Below the pieces are notes generated by a model, which was given only the letters and a program-made list of their open reading frames with translations, ran no database searches and was not told where the DNA came from. Source: Porphyromonas cangingivalis (lineage in GTDB: Bacteria; Bacteroidota; Bacteroidia; Bacteroidales; Porphyromonadaceae). From it: 64,000 nucleotides of DNA. The DNA lies in NCBI RefSeq assembly GCF_900638305.1, contig NZ_LR134506.1:1240001-1304000 (forward strand). Reading direction: 5' to 3'. A program made the translations under genes and the position numbers. This document shows positions 17,860 through 27,243 of the stretch, in pieces. How positions within the stretch are numbered: position 1 is the first letter of the stretch; every line of letters begins with the position of its first letter.

Positions 17860-19359
17860 TTATTTTGACTTTTTGAGGACATTGAACTGGCATCTCGTGA
17901 GCTCCATGCCTCCCATCCTCAGGATCGAAACTGCAAGACGGAGATTTTCGGCTTCGTTGTGATAGAAGTAAGCTCCTCGACGCATATCGTGCGAGTGGTA
18001 CTTGAAGCCGGCTGCTGTGATTATCGCTCCCATCTCTTTTGTGATGAAGGTCAGCCCACCATATCTGTACATCCCCTTGTATTCGGGAGCCAATGTCACG
18101 ACAGAAGTGTCCAGAATCTTATTCGTCACGGCATCGTACATATACTGACGAGAGTAGTAGGGCTCCGGAGCGAAGTAAAAAGGTACTCCGAGTGCTTCGG
18201 TGATCTTGGCAGACAGTTCGCCCCCATTTTTTGTCTCCCATGCCTCGACCTCATCCTTAGTGGCAGTCTCTGTGATGGGGAAGCCCATAGGGAGTCGTTC
18301 GGGCAGTGTGTAAGCCTTATCCTGCTCGACGATAGGGGTAAAGATGAGTTGTGCCTCCTTGCTGTCCTTGAAAAGAGTGACCTGGAGATTTATGCCTTTC
18401 TCCGGATGCTCGTAGTAAGAGATCAAGTCGGTAGAGGTAAGACTTGTATTGGGCACGTACCGCTCGTCAGCCAGGAACTTCTTAAAATCCACACCTCTCA
18501 CCACGGTCGAGTCCGCCGCAATGAGCGTTGCTTTGTACAAGAATGTCGTACCCAGATTGAGATACTCATACCTCACCTGCTGAAACGCAGAACTGACGGT
18601 CGAAAAGCCAAAGTCCGGTATCTCTCTCTGACTTGCCAAAGGATTGGCGGGTCTCGGACGAGAAGTGACACGGCTGTGACGCGCTATCTCAAAGGCTTCG
18701 GCATCACGAAAGTCCGATCCCCATACCATATATGGCAAGAAGTAATGGGGATAGCCTTCCTGATGGATCTCGAAAGCCTTCACAGTACCCCCATTGTGGA
18801 TTGTCAAACGACAGGTACGTGTGGCATTGCTCTTGTTTTCGTCAAGGTACAGCACGACCTCTCCATATCGAGGGCGAGCAAAGACCTTGACCCAGTCTAC
18901 ATCGGAAGGCTTCTCTACCGTCCAAGTATCTGTATTGCCACGCACGGCGATACGATACTCTCCGGCTGTTCGCTTTGCCTCCAATGCTCCCGGATCGACC
19001 TCTACGAGGCCTGCCGATGAAGGAGATTGGACGACGGATAGCTGTACGCTCTTGTTACCTGCGATGACCAAGACCTCAGCTATACGTTCGACAATCGTGG
19101 GATTAGGTGCAGCCTCGATAAGAAGAGTATTGCCGGCGGCTCTCAGTGTGATCCACTCGGCATTACAGATCGACTGCCAATTCGTTTGATTGGTGAGAAG
19201 AGGGATGACTACCTCTTTTCCTTCGCTTGGGATGCGCACATCTCCTGAATGAGAGACAGACAAGGTAGGCTCATCCATGACATCCTTGACACAAGAAGTC
19301 AAGGACACAACCACCATGCACAGGAGTGCATAGAGGATAATCGGAAGAAGTTTTTTCAT
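17860..19359 (-). CDS. BACON-domain lipoprotein 3
   Basis: 499 residues from the ATG at 19359, chosen because it begins a signal peptide MKKLLPIILYALLC that ends in lipobox SLTSC (Cys23). Two BACON-like domains (WQSICNAEWITLRAAGN, then WTVEKPSDVDWVKVFA) are followed by HYFLPYMVWGSDFRDAEAFE, the same junction seen in the other two paralogues, and a shared C-terminal domain. It is the first gene of the BACON operon; the upstream 270 bp are AT-rich and end at an IS256-family insertion at 19628. That insertion may have displaced distal regulatory DNA. Confidence 0.75.
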   Translation of the reverse strand: MKKLLPIILYALLCMVVVSLTSCVKDVMDEPTLSVSHSGDVRIPSEGKEVVIPLLTNQTNWQSICNAEWITLRAAGNTLLIEAAPNPTIVERIAEVLVIAGNKSVQLSVVQSPSSAGLVEVDPGALEAKRTAGEYRIAVRGNTDTWTVEKPSDVDWVKVFARPRYGEVVLYLDENKSNATRTCRLTIHNGGTVKAFEIHQEGYPHYFLPYMVWGSDFRDAEAFEIARHSRVTSRPRPANPLASQREIPDFGFSTVSSAFQQVRYEYLNLGTTFLYKATLIAADSTVVRGVDFKKFLADERYVPNTSLTSTDLISYYEHPEKGINLQVTLFKDSKEAQLIFTPIVEQDKAYTLPERLPMGFPITETATKDEVEAWETKNGGELSAKITEALGVPFYFAPEPYYSRQYMYDAVTNKILDTSVVTLAPEYKGMYRYGGLTFITKEMGAIITAAGFKYHSHDMRRGAYFYHNEAENLRLAVSILRMGGMELTRCQFNVLKKSK

Positions 19360-19619
19360 AGGATCTAATTGGTAATATGAATTTCGGGTGCAAAGATAAT
19401 GCCATGTCCACATTGCAATCAATACCTAAAAAAAGGGTTTTTCACGGCTAAAACAGAACAGCGTTCAAATCACATCAAATTAGTGTTAAACAGTCCAAAT
19501 AAGCTCCAAAACAAAATATAAATCAGCGACTTAAAAATTTAATAGAACAAACAGAGAACAAAGTTCAGTAATTTTATCTATAAAAAATTACTGCTACCTA
19601 AAAGTGAGTATTTTTCAAA
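19360..19619. other. AT-rich upstream region of the BACON operon
   Basis: No gene seen. It presumably contains the operon promoter, but no convincing -33/-7 pair stands out. It is cut by an insertion sequence at its distal end. Confidence 0.4.
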
Positions 19620-19627
19620 ATCTACTT
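19620..19627. repeat. 8-bp target site duplication, left of IS copy 1
   Basis: ATCTACTT here is repeated exactly at 20961-20968 on the other side of the element, which fixes the element ends. Confidence 0.9.
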
Positions 19628-19703
19628 GATACTGTCCTAAAAAAGTGTGTAAGCCCCGTTAGTCCTTAACTTTGAGGTAAGAAAAAAAATAAACCTAAGA
19701 ACA

Positions 19704-20855
19704 ATGGAGCTTACAACAACACAAAAGTCGGCATTTATTTCTGAAATGCTATCATCAGAGGCAGGTATTAACGAACTTATCCGTGTACTATTGGACACCT
19801 TCTCGAAGCAAGAACGTGCTCTTTTTGTCGAAGAGCATGAGGGTGAACAATGCAATGGTTTCCGTCCTCGTCGATGGCGAGGCTATGGCTGTAGCTTTGA
19901 GCTTCGCATTCCACGTACTCGTTCAGGGAATTTTCAGCCCCTAATTTTGGGCATCCTCTCCCATCAGGAAAGCGAACGCGCCCTCCTCTTCCATGAACTT
20001 TACACCCGAGGACTTTCGTGCGAAGACATTGGTTCGGTGTGCGAACGGATCTACGGCTATCACTATAGCAAGCAGCAAGTCAGTTTTCTCACCAACACGA
20101 GTAAAGAGGAGATCTACAAGTGGTTGGAACGCCAACTGTCGCCCCACTATTTGGCCGTGTACATCGATGCTACCTTTGCCTACACACGGCGGGAGGAACG
20201 TGTGGCTCAGGAAGCCTATTACACGATGTTGGGGTTGCTTCCTGACGGTAGTCGGGAGGTGCTTTGTGTGGTGAATCATCCCACGGAGGGAGCGTTGAAT
20301 TGGGAGGCAGAGTTGAAAGCCCTCAAAGCACGTGGAGTCGAACGTATAGACCTGATCATCTCAGATGCTTTACAAGGGATTGAACGAGCCATCGCCTCGG
20401 CTTTCCCTCACTCCTCCCATCAGCTGTGTGTCGTTCATTTCAAGCGTCACGCACTTAATGCCGTATCGAAGAGGGACAAGGATAGGATGAGACAAGAGTT
20501 GGAAGACTTGTTTCCTATTTCGGGTACAAGTCTTACACCCATCAAGGCATTTGAGAAATTGTGTACATTTGCAGAACGCTGGGGGAAAAGCTACCGGAGC
20601 CTGCTCTCCTTGTCGGCACCTCGCAATATAGGCTACTTCACTTACCTGATGTTCCCGGAGGGTGTTCGTCGTATGATTTACTCAACGAATTGGGTGGAGC
20701 GTCTCAATCGGAGCTATAAGCGTACGCTGCGTATGCGTGGGGCTCTACCCTCGGCAGATGCCGTCGTCTTTCTCTTGGGCTCTGTAGCCCGAGAAATGAC
20801 CGAAAGGACTTACGCAAGGAGGTTACCCTATTTCCAAGAGTGGAGCACCAAATAA
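19704..20855 (+). CDS. IS256-family DDE transposase (copy 1)
   Basis: 383 residues, full length. The DDE triad can be placed at Asp155 (YIDATFAYTR), Asp221 (IISDALQGIERA) and Glu332 (NWVERLNRSYKR), each in the spacing and wording of IS256 (MULE-like) transposases. A Cys/His pair around 237-250 (HQLCVVHFKRH) is also typical. It differs from copy 2 at nine positions, eight of them between residues 87 and 176. No frameshift is present, so it may still be active. Confidence 0.95.
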   Translation: MELTTTQKSAFISEMLSSEAGINELIRVLLDTFSKQERALFVEEHEGEQCNGFRPRRWRGYGCSFELRIPRTRSGNFQPLILGILSHQESERALLFHELYTRGLSCEDIGSVCERIYGYHYSKQQVSFLTNTSKEEIYKWLERQLSPHYLAVYIDATFAYTRREERVAQEAYYTMLGLLPDGSREVLCVVNHPTEGALNWEAELKALKARGVERIDLIISDALQGIERAIASAFPHSSHQLCVVHFKRHALNAVSKRDKDRMRQELEDLFPISGTSLTPIKAFEKLCTFAERWGKSYRSLLSLSAPRNIGYFTYLMFPEGVRRMIYSTNWVERLNRSYKRTLRMRGALPSADAVVFLLGSVAREMTERTYARRLPYFQEWSTK

Positions 20856-20891
20856 ATGAGTAATGAGTAATAACACGAAAAACTCAAAGTT

Positions 20892-20923
20892 TTTTTCCCC
20901 TGGGGCATGCCCCAGGGGAAAAA
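20892..20923. terminator. 32-bp perfect palindrome inside IS copy 1
   Basis: TTTTTCCCC then TGGGGCATGCCCCAGGGGA and A-run: the whole segment equals its own reverse complement. Placed 36 bp after the transposase stop, it can stop transcription in both directions and insulate the element. Confidence 0.85.
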
Positions 20924-20960
20924 GGGAGAACTAACCTTACACACTTTTTCGGACACTACC

Positions 20961-20968
20961 ATCTACTT
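20961..20968. repeat. 8-bp target site duplication, right of IS copy 1
   Basis: ATCTACTT, identical to 19620-19627. Confidence 0.9.
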
Positions 20969-21165
20969 TCTTAAAGAAATGTTTTTGACGACCAACAGGG
21001 GGGCTCGAAGCATCTCGGCTTCGCCCGAGAGAAAGACCAAACAAGGCAGAAAAGATTGATTCCGATGGGATGAGAAGCTCTCTATTCTTATATTGTATGG
21101 TATCTTTCCGGATCACATCATGAGGATTACATCATGGAGATCATAGACGGTCCAAAGTAAAAATA
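20969..21165. other. Intergenic DNA between IS copy 1 and rpsA
   Basis: No gene seen. It contains a small hairpin around ggctcgaagcatctcggcttcgcccgag and a short direct repeat of acatcatg(g)ag near 21115-21140. Probably the former far upstream region of the BACON operon. Confidence 0.35.
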
Positions 21166-21167
21166 AA

Positions 21168-21204
21168 GAGGGGGTGTCGAAATGTATATCTTCGACACCC
21201 CCTC
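21168..21204 (-). terminator. rpsA terminator
   Basis: gagggggtgtcgaa pairs with ttcgacaccccctc; on the minus strand the stem is followed by tttattttta, 52 nt past the rpsA stop. Confidence 0.9.
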
Positions 21205-21255
21205 TCATGGGGTTCGGGACGGAGGAACAAAGAGAAGTGTTCCTATCCCTATCTA

Positions 21256-23061
21256 TTACTCAGCTGACTGATCACCCATGAGTTTTTCCTTTAGAGCTGC
21301 GAGCTCTTCAAGATCACCGAGGGTAGACTTTTCTGCTGAAGCAGAAGTGAATGCAGCAGTGTTGGCAGCATCAGCACGGCGTTGGCGACGTTGTTCGTTG
21401 GTCGCTTCTTGACGCTTAGCCTTTTGCTCATCTTCGAAGATGCGGCTGTGAGAAAGGATGATGCGCTTAGCATCCTTGTTGAATTCGATCACCTTGAACT
21501 GGATCTTTTCTTCAAGTTGAGCTTGTGTACCATCTTCCTTCACGAGGTGCTTAGGAGTAGCGAAGCCTTCGACACCGTATGGGAGAGATACGACAGCACC
21601 CTTTTCCATCATTTCGATGATGGTACCTTCGTGTACAGAACCCACAGTGAAGATAGTTTCGAATACATCCCATGGATTTTCTTCGAGCTGCTTGTGACCG
21701 AGGCTGAGGCGACGGTTTTCCTTGTCTATTTCAAGGACAACAACTTCGATAGGAGCACCTACCTGAGTAAATTCGCTTGGGTGCTTGATCTTCTTTGTCC
21801 AAGAGAGGTCGGAGATGTGGATAAGTCCATCTACACCGTCTTCAAACTCTACGAAGACACCGAAGTTGGTGAAGTTGCGCACCTTTGCAGAGTGCTGTGA
21901 ACCCACAGGGAATCTGACTTCGATGTCAGCCCATGGATCAGGAGTGAGTTGCTTGAGACCAAGAGACATCTTACGCTCTTCGCGATCGAGAGTAAGGATC
22001 TGAGCTTCTACTTCGTCACCCACCTTGAGGAAGTCTTGTGCGCTGCGGAGGTGCTGTGTCCAAGACATTTCAGATACGTGGATAAGACCTTCGACACCCG
22101 GAGTCACTTCTACGAACGCACCATAGTCAGCCATTACGACTACGCGACCCTTGACCTTGTCACCAACCTTGAGGTTTGGATCGATGCTATCCCAAGGATG
22201 TGCAGTAAGTTGCTTGAGACCAAGAGCGATACGCTTCTTTTCGTCGTCGAAGTCAAGGATGACGACATTGATCTTTTCGTCAAGTTTAACGACTTCTTCA
22301 GGGTTGTTGACACGTCCCCAAGAGAGGTCAGTGATGTGGATAAGACCATCCACTCCACCAAGGTCGATGAACGCACCATAAGAAGTGATGTTCTTGACAA
22401 CACCTTCGAGGACTTGTCCCTTTTCGAGCTTGGAGATGATTTCTTTCTTTTGTTGTTCGAGTTCTTCCTCGATGAGAGCCTTGTGAGACACAACTACGTT
22501 GCGGAACTCTTGGTTCACCTTCACGATCTTGAACTCCATAGTCTTTCCGACGAATACGTCGAAGTCACGGATAGGCTTCACGTCTATCTGTGATCCTGGC
22601 AAGAACGACTCGATACCAAAGATCTCTACGATCATACCGCCACGAGTGCGAGACATGATGTAACCCTTGACGATTTCGTCGTTTTCGAGAGCCTTGTTGA
22701 CACGTTCCCAAGAGCGTGCTGCACAAGCTTTTTTGTGAGACAGTACGAGCTGTCCGTTGCGGTCTTCTTGGTTCTCCACGAATACCTCTACTTCGTCACC
22801 CACCTTGAGGTCGGGGTTGTAGCGGAACTCTGCGACAGAGACAACACCTTCAGACTTAAAACCTACGTTGATGACAACTTCTCTCTTAGAGATCGAAACA
22901 ACCTTACCTGTTACGATTTCCTTGTCCTTAACGGCACCGAAAGTAGCTTCATAAGCCTTCTCGGTAGCTACTTTTTCTTCCGGAGTGCTGAGAGATGCAC
23001 TCTCGAAGTTGTCCCAATCGAAGCCTTCAAGAGGCTTCACTTCTTCGTAGTAATTCTTCAT
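21256..23061 (-). CDS. rpsA: 30S ribosomal protein S1
   Basis: 601 residues. About six S1 (OB-fold) domains are spaced roughly 85 residues apart; the later ones show the classic VKGRVVVMADYGAFVEV, GLIHVSEMSW and RKMSLGLKQL phrases. The protein recruits mRNA to the small ribosomal subunit. In Bacteroidota, where Shine-Dalgarno pairing is little used, S1 is thought to be especially important for initiation. An acidic N-terminal tail and a Lys/Arg/Ala-rich C-terminal tail flank the domains. It stands alone between its own promoter and terminator. Confidence 0.97.
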   Translation of the reverse strand: MKNYYEEVKPLEGFDWDNFESASLSTPEEKVATEKAYEATFGAVKDKEIVTGKVVSISKREVVINVGFKSEGVVSVAEFRYNPDLKVGDEVEVFVENQEDRNGQLVLSHKKACAARSWERVNKALENDEIVKGYIMSRTRGGMIVEIFGIESFLPGSQIDVKPIRDFDVFVGKTMEFKIVKVNQEFRNVVVSHKALIEEELEQQKKEIISKLEKGQVLEGVVKNITSYGAFIDLGGVDGLIHITDLSWGRVNNPEEVVKLDEKINVVILDFDDEKKRIALGLKQLTAHPWDSIDPNLKVGDKVKGRVVVMADYGAFVEVTPGVEGLIHVSEMSWTQHLRSAQDFLKVGDEVEAQILTLDREERKMSLGLKQLTPDPWADIEVRFPVGSQHSAKVRNFTNFGVFVEFEDGVDGLIHISDLSWTKKIKHPSEFTQVGAPIEVVVLEIDKENRRLSLGHKQLEENPWDVFETIFTVGSVHEGTIIEMMEKGAVVSLPYGVEGFATPKHLVKEDGTQAQLEEKIQFKVIEFNKDAKRIILSHSRIFEDEQKAKRQEATNEQRRQRRADAANTAAFTSASAEKSTLGDLEELAALKEKLMGDQSAE

Positions 23062-23122
23062 TAGTTAGTTAATAAATAAAATAATTTGTTACGTTAGACT
23101 TTATATTTGTCAAAATGCCTTG

Positions 23123-23154
23123 CAAAGTTACATTATTTTATCGTGACAGACAAG
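23123..23154 (-). promoter_or_regulatory. rpsA promoter
   Basis: Minus-strand -7 box TAACTTTG (23123-23130) and CTTG (23151-23154) as the -33 element, 20 nt apart, about 60 nt upstream of the rpsA ATG. This fits the Bacteroidota sigma-ABfr consensus. Confidence 0.6.
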
Positions 23155-23347
23155 AGGTTACAATAAATAAAAAGGCGGACAAAAAACTTTCATCCCCCAA
23201 ATCCTCTCCTCCACACAAGGGCAACCGGGTCAGGACAAAAGAGAAGTCCTAACCCTGACCAAAAAAAATTTCGACATCTAATCAGAGCCTCCTCCGCACT
23301 CTCACAAAAGATAGCTCAAGACTCAGAGGGGGAGTCTATCGGAGAGC

Positions 23348-23866
23348 CTACCTCTTCGTCCTGTGCCATTCGGTGAACGTGACGGCGTAAAGGTTACGAT
23401 CATCAGCCGGATGCTCGTCGCTTGCGACACAATGCCATTCTCCTATATCTATGGGAGGGAAGAAGGTGTCCGCCCCCTCAAAGTGCGCATGCACCTGCGT
23501 GATGTGCAGGATGTCGGCGTATGGGAGAGACTGACGGTAGAGCTCGCCACCTCCGATGACGAAAAGGTGCTCGACACCCTTGGCCACGGAAAGAGCCTCA
23601 TCGATGCTGTGCACGACGGTCGCACCTTGTGCTTCGTAAGCGGTATTACGAGAGATCACGATGTTCAGCCTGCCGGGCAGTGCCCCCTTCGGAAGGCTCT
23701 CAAAGGTCTTGCGCCCCATGACGATGGGATAGCCCATGGTCGTCTCTTTGAAGTGCTTGAGGTCGCGAGGGAGATTGCGCCCCCAGGGCATATCGCCCTC
23801 GAAGCCGATGGCACCATCTTCGGCTATCGCCACGATGATGTGAAGTGTGGGTTTGGAGTCTTTCAT
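23348..23866 (-). CDS. folA: Dihydrofolate reductase
   Basis: 172 residues. Reduces dihydrofolate to tetrahydrofolate with NADPH. Visible motifs are [19 protein letters not shown] (substrate loop with the Trp of the Met20 region), the acidic residue in [12 protein letters not shown], the [15 protein letters not shown] loop and [17 protein letters not shown]. Its ATG overlaps the thyA stop by 4 nt, indicating translational coupling: thymidylate synthase makes dihydrofolate and this enzyme recycles it. Confidence 0.95.
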   Translation of the reverse strand: MKDSKPTLHIIVAIAEDGAIGFEGDMPWGRNLPRDLKHFKETTMGYPIVMGRKTFESLPKGALPGRLNIVISRNTAYEAQGATVVHSIDEALSVAKGVEHLFVIGGGELYRQSLPYADILHITQVHAHFEGADTFFPPIDIGEWHCVASDEHPADDRNLYAVTFTEWHRTKR

Positions 23867-24657
23867 ACAGCTACGTCGGCTTTGATATGTGGATGAGGCT
23901 CATAGTCCACGAGGGTGAAGTCTTCGTAAGTGAAGTCTTCAAGGCGTTTGATATCAGGATTGAGGATCATCCGCGGGAGGGGACGAGGCTCGCGAGTAAG
24001 TTGCAGATCAGCTTGTTCGAAGTGGTTGGTATACAGATGCGTGTCCCCGAACGTATGGACGAAGTCCCCTGCTTCAAGCCCTGTCACCTGCGCCACCATC
24101 ATGAGGAGGAGGGCATAGGATGCGATATTGAACGGTACACCGAGGAAGAGGTCTGCGCTACGCTGATAAAGCTGTAGACTGAGACGACCGTTGGCGACAT
24201 AAAACTGATAGAAGGCATGACAAGGAGGGAGTTTCATCTCAGGAAGCTCGCCCACATTCCATGCACTGACGATGATACGACGGCTCTCGGGTGTCTCACG
24301 TATCTGCCTCAAGGCCTCAGCGAGCTGATCATGCTCCTGTCCCTGGGCATCACGCCACTTGCGCCACTGCGCACCGTATATGGGGCCGAGATCTCCGTTC
24401 TCGTCCGCCCACTCGTTCCATATCCTCACACCATTGTCTTGGAGGTACTTGACATTCGTATCACCGTGAATGAACCACAACAGCTCATAGATGATCGAAC
24501 GCAAGTGCAGTCGTTTGGTCGTCAAGAGCGGAAAGCCCTTCGAAAGGTCGAACCTCAACTGATGACCGAACGAACTCACAGTCCCTGTGCCCGTACGGTC
24601 GCCCTTGAGGACACCATTGTGACGCACATAACCGAGGAGATCCAGATATTCTTTCAT
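23863..24657 (-). CDS. thyA: Thymidylate synthase
   Basis: 264 residues from the ATG at 24657, which begins [11 protein letters not shown] as in family members; upstream in-frame extension looks spurious. Converts dUMP to dTMP using methylene-tetrahydrofolate. Key features: [18 protein letters not shown] near the start, the catalytic Cys in [12 protein letters not shown], the dUMP-binding [18 protein letters not shown], and the C-terminal ADVAV. It overlaps folA by 4 nt and lies 29 nt after thiL, giving a thiL-thyA-folA operon. Confidence 0.97.
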   Translation of the reverse strand: MKEYLDLLGYVRHNGVLKGDRTGTGTVSSFGHQLRFDLSKGFPLLTTKRLHLRSIIYELLWFIHGDTNVKYLQDNGVRIWNEWADENGDLGPIYGAQWRKWRDAQGQEHDQLAEALRQIRETPESRRIIVSAWNVGELPEMKLPPCHAFYQFYVANGRLSLQLYQRSADLFLGVPFNIASYALLLMMVAQVTGLEAGDFVHTFGDTHLYTNHFEQADLQLTREPRPLPRMILNPDIKRLEDFTYEDFTLVDYEPHPHIKADVAV

Positions 24658-24686
24658 GAGAAAAGTAAGGTTAGGGGTATAAAAAA

Positions 24687-25715
24687 CTATGCTTCGTCCT
24701 TCTTGAAGTGATGCCCTTGGGCAAGAAGAGGGATCAGATTGCCATCGTTTGCGACGAGATGACAACCATCGCTCTCCTCCGTGATATAGCCGATGAGGCG
24801 CACATCCTCGATCTTCTCGACGAGATCCTTCATGCCGAGAGGGACGGTAAATAGGAGTTCGTAGTCCTCACCGCCATTGAGGGCTGCCGTGATGACGTTG
24901 ATGTTAAGCTCTTCGGCCATTGCCGAAGTCTCATAGTCGATGGGGATCTTCTTGTCGAAGATGCGACAACCCACCCCCGAAGCCTTCGAGATATGGAGCA
25001 GTTCCGAAGCCACACCGTCCGAGACATCGATCATACTCGTGGGGACGATGCCGGCCTTACGAAGGGCTTCGATGACATCGAGACGGGCATAAGGGCGGAG
25101 TTGTCTCTGGAGGATGTACTCTCTTCCCTCAAAACGAGGCCGGAAGTCCGCAGTGCCATCATAAGCAAGTTTCTCTCGCTCACAGAGCTGAAGTCCCATG
25201 TACGCAGCACCGACATTGCCTGAGAGACAGATGAGGTCGTTGACCTTTGCCCCCGAGCGTCTCACAGCCTTCCCCGCCTCTGCACTACCGATTGCGGTGA
25301 TACTGATGGTAAGCCCCGTGAGCGACGAACACGTATCTCCACCCACGAGATCGACCCCATACACCTCACAAGCCTCATGGATGCCGAGGTAAAGGGCTTC
25401 GATATCTTCGACCGCAAAACGCTTGGAGACACCGATCGAGACGACAATCTGTTCGGGGCGACCATTCATCGCAAGGATATCGGAGACATTGACGCTCACA
25501 GCCTTGAAGCCCAAGTGCTTGAGCGGACAGTACATGAGATCGAAGTGGATACCTTCGAGCAGAAGGTCAGTCGTCACGAGGGTCTCACGCTTACTGTCTT
25601 GCGAGAGGATGGCGGTATCGTCCCCGACACCGAGGACGGTAGAGGGGACACGGGTATTGAAGGGTTCGGTGAGTCGGTCGATGAGACCGAACTCTCCCAG
25701 TTGAGAGATTTCCAT
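24687..25715 (-). CDS. thiL: Thiamine-monophosphate kinase
   Basis: 342 residues from the ATG at 25715 ([15 protein letters not shown]). Phosphorylates thiamine phosphate to the active cofactor thiamine diphosphate. The ATP/Mg-binding motifs of the PurM/ThiL fold are visible: [41 protein letters not shown] and, in the C-terminal half, [15 protein letters not shown] and [13 protein letters not shown]. First gene of the thiL-thyA-folA unit. An array of family B repeats lies 130 bp upstream. Confidence 0.93.
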   Translation of the reverse strand: MEISQLGEFGLIDRLTEPFNTRVPSTVLGVGDDTAILSQDSKRETLVTTDLLLEGIHFDLMYCPLKHLGFKAVSVNVSDILAMNGRPEQIVVSIGVSKRFAVEDIEALYLGIHEACEVYGVDLVGGDTCSSLTGLTISITAIGSAEAGKAVRRSGAKVNDLICLSGNVGAAYMGLQLCEREKLAYDGTADFRPRFEGREYILQRQLRPYARLDVIEALRKAGIVPTSMIDVSDGVASELLHISKASGVGCRIFDKKIPIDYETSAMAEELNINVITAALNGGEDYELLFTVPLGMKDLVEKIEDVRLIGYITEESDGCHLVANDGNLIPLLAQGHHFKKDEA

Positions 25716-25843
25716 GCTGTTATCCGAAGTTGTTTGTGAGCAAAAACTATGACGAAGATACATATTATTGGTGACTTTGTCCCTATCCTGCTTTGGTAGG
25801 TTTCGAGACGAAAGCCCATACGCCGCGGTCTTCGGACGAACAA

Positions 25844-25910
25844 CAGAATGTATTCTGTCAGGCCTCAGAAAGTATTCTGTCGTGGTGCAGAATGTATTCT
25901 GTCAGATGAC
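25844..25910. repeat. Family B array of 22-bp units (three copies)
   Basis: Units start CAGAATGTATTCTGTC, CAGAAAGTATTCTGTC and CAGAATGTATTCTGTC at exact 22-bp steps. Each contains the near-palindrome CAGAAT-GT-ATTCTG. It lies between the divergent thiL and the 25975 gene. Sister arrays are at 40138-40203 and 52832-52897. Confidence 0.88.
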
Positions 25911-25974
25911 AAAAAAACACACCTTCTCCGCAATTTGATTATATTTGTATATGTATGATCTCTAAAAAAAGAAA

Positions 25975-26934
25975 ATGACCATGTACACAAATCTACCACC
26001 CGAAGTCGGGGAGAATATCGCTCTCCTGAAGCAGGATCTGGACGAAAAGATCCCTGCCAAGCAACTGGACCGCAATCTACTCATTGCCACTTGGAACATC
26101 AGAGCCTTTGGAGACTTGACCCGCAAGTGGGCAAGCGAAGAGAAAGACAACCCCAAACGAGATATGCACGCTGTCCTGTGTATCACAGAGATCCTCCGTC
26201 GCTTCGATGTCATTGCGGTGCAGGAGGTGAAGTCGAACATCCGAGCCCTCAGAGACACGATCAAGCTCCTCGGTCCCGAGTGGTCGATGATATTGACCGA
26301 TGTGACCAAGGGTGATGCAGGCAACGGAGAGCGCATGGCATACCTCTTCGACACTCGTCGGGTCACACTCTCAGGTCTTGCCGGCGAACTCGTAGTACCC
26401 AAAGAGTGGAGCAAAGGTGTCTCTGCCAATGTGATGACCGAACAGTTTGTCCGTACCCCTTATGCCGTGAGCTTCCGCTCCAAAGGGCAGACATTCATCC
26501 TCGTGACCCTTCATGTCATCTACGGCAAAAAGGCACAAGATCGCATACCCGAACTCAAAGGGATAGCACAGTGGCTCTCCACATGGGCCAAAGATGTCAA
26601 CGCCTATCATCACAACCTCATCGTCCTTGGAGACTTCAACATCGAAGAGCGTGGCGACCTCCTTCACCGGACATTCATCTCCGAAGGACTGTATGTACCC
26701 GAAGCTTTGCAAAACAAAACGGTGACCCGATCGATCTTCAACGAGACAAAGTTCTACGACCAGATCGCATGGTTCAACGGCAACAAGGGACAGCCCAGAC
26801 TCTCGCTCGAATTCAAGACCGGTGGCAGCTACGACTTCACCACCGTGGCAATGAGCAATAGAGGTCTCACACGCCAACGCCTATCCTTCATGCTCTCCGA
26901 CCACTATCCCCTTTGGGCAGAGTTCAGTCTCTGA
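25975..26934 (+). CDS. Endonuclease/exonuclease/phosphatase-fold protein
   Basis: 319 residues, no signal peptide. Metal-dependent phosphodiesterase fold: ATWNIRAFGDL (Asn), IAVQEVKS (Glu metal ligand), a central histidine in TLHVIYG, LVLGDFNIEERGD (Asp-Asn pair), and MLSDHYPLWAEF (Asp-His general base pair) in the correct order. Members cut DNA, sphingomyelin or phosphoinositides; nothing here fixes the substrate. The lack of a signal peptide points to a cytoplasmic nuclease. It is transcribed divergently from thiL. Confidence 0.85.
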   Translation: MTMYTNLPPEVGENIALLKQDLDEKIPAKQLDRNLLIATWNIRAFGDLTRKWASEEKDNPKRDMHAVLCITEILRRFDVIAVQEVKSNIRALRDTIKLLGPEWSMILTDVTKGDAGNGERMAYLFDTRRVTLSGLAGELVVPKEWSKGVSANVMTEQFVRTPYAVSFRSKGQTFILVTLHVIYGKKAQDRIPELKGIAQWLSTWAKDVNAYHHNLIVLGDFNIEERGDLLHRTFISEGLYVPEALQNKTVTRSIFNETKFYDQIAWFNGNKGQPRLSLEFKTGGSYDFTTVAMSNRGLTRQRLSFMLSDHYPLWAEFSL

Positions 26935-27243
26935 GACCGAACTTTTTTTGACCGAAAAGGCATCATAAGGGGGAGTACTTATCACATTTCTTATTACATT
27001 TGTCACGATTTAACCATTGTTTGTTAAATCCCTTGTGTACCATGAGTCCATCAAGGGGGAGGAAATACTTTTTTATACATCATCACTTAGGGGGAGTTCA
27101 CAGCCTTTTGAGGGTTGTGGGTCTCCTGTTCTTGTGGCACTCATTGCCACATGTCCGTTGAGAGGGTATTTTCATCATTCTTTTTGGGGTCGGAGTGCAG
27201 AGCAGACAACCAATTTTTTAATCTATTAAATACACAAACAACT
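26935..27243 (+). promoter_or_regulatory. Leader region with three GGGGGAG motifs and a -7 box
   Basis: 309 bp without a gene. A perfect TACATTTG lies at 26995-27002. GGGGGAG occurs at about 26970, 27055 and 27091, each in an A/T-rich setting. It probably holds the promoter and a leader of about 240 nt for the Big2 lipoprotein. No known riboswitch recognised. Confidence 0.4.

Larger units (their letters stand above)
19628..20960 (+). mobile_element. IS256-family insertion sequence, copy 1 (1333 bp, intact)
   Basis: Ends are imperfect inverted repeats of about 27 bp, starting GATACTGTCC on the left and GGTAGTGTCC on the right (as read inward), both running into AAAAAGTGTGTAAG. An exact 8-bp duplication ATCTACTT flanks it, the length expected for IS256. 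It contains one transposase gene and a 32-bp perfect palindrome behind it. A second copy lies inverted at 31229-32560. Confidence 0.93.

Noticed and set aside
17959-19020. A 353-codon plus-strand frame opposite BACON lipoprotein 3
   Set aside because: Antisense frame with no domain and a composition that follows the real gene on the other strand.
21256-23061. The six S1 domains as a polynucleotide phosphorylase or RNase E
   Set aside because: No RNase PH, KH or RNase E core is present, and the repeat number and length fit ribosomal protein S1.
23228-23265. GC-rich stem near ggtcagggttaggac as the folA terminator
   Set aside because: On the minus strand the T-run comes before, not after, the stem, so it is not a normal terminator for folA.
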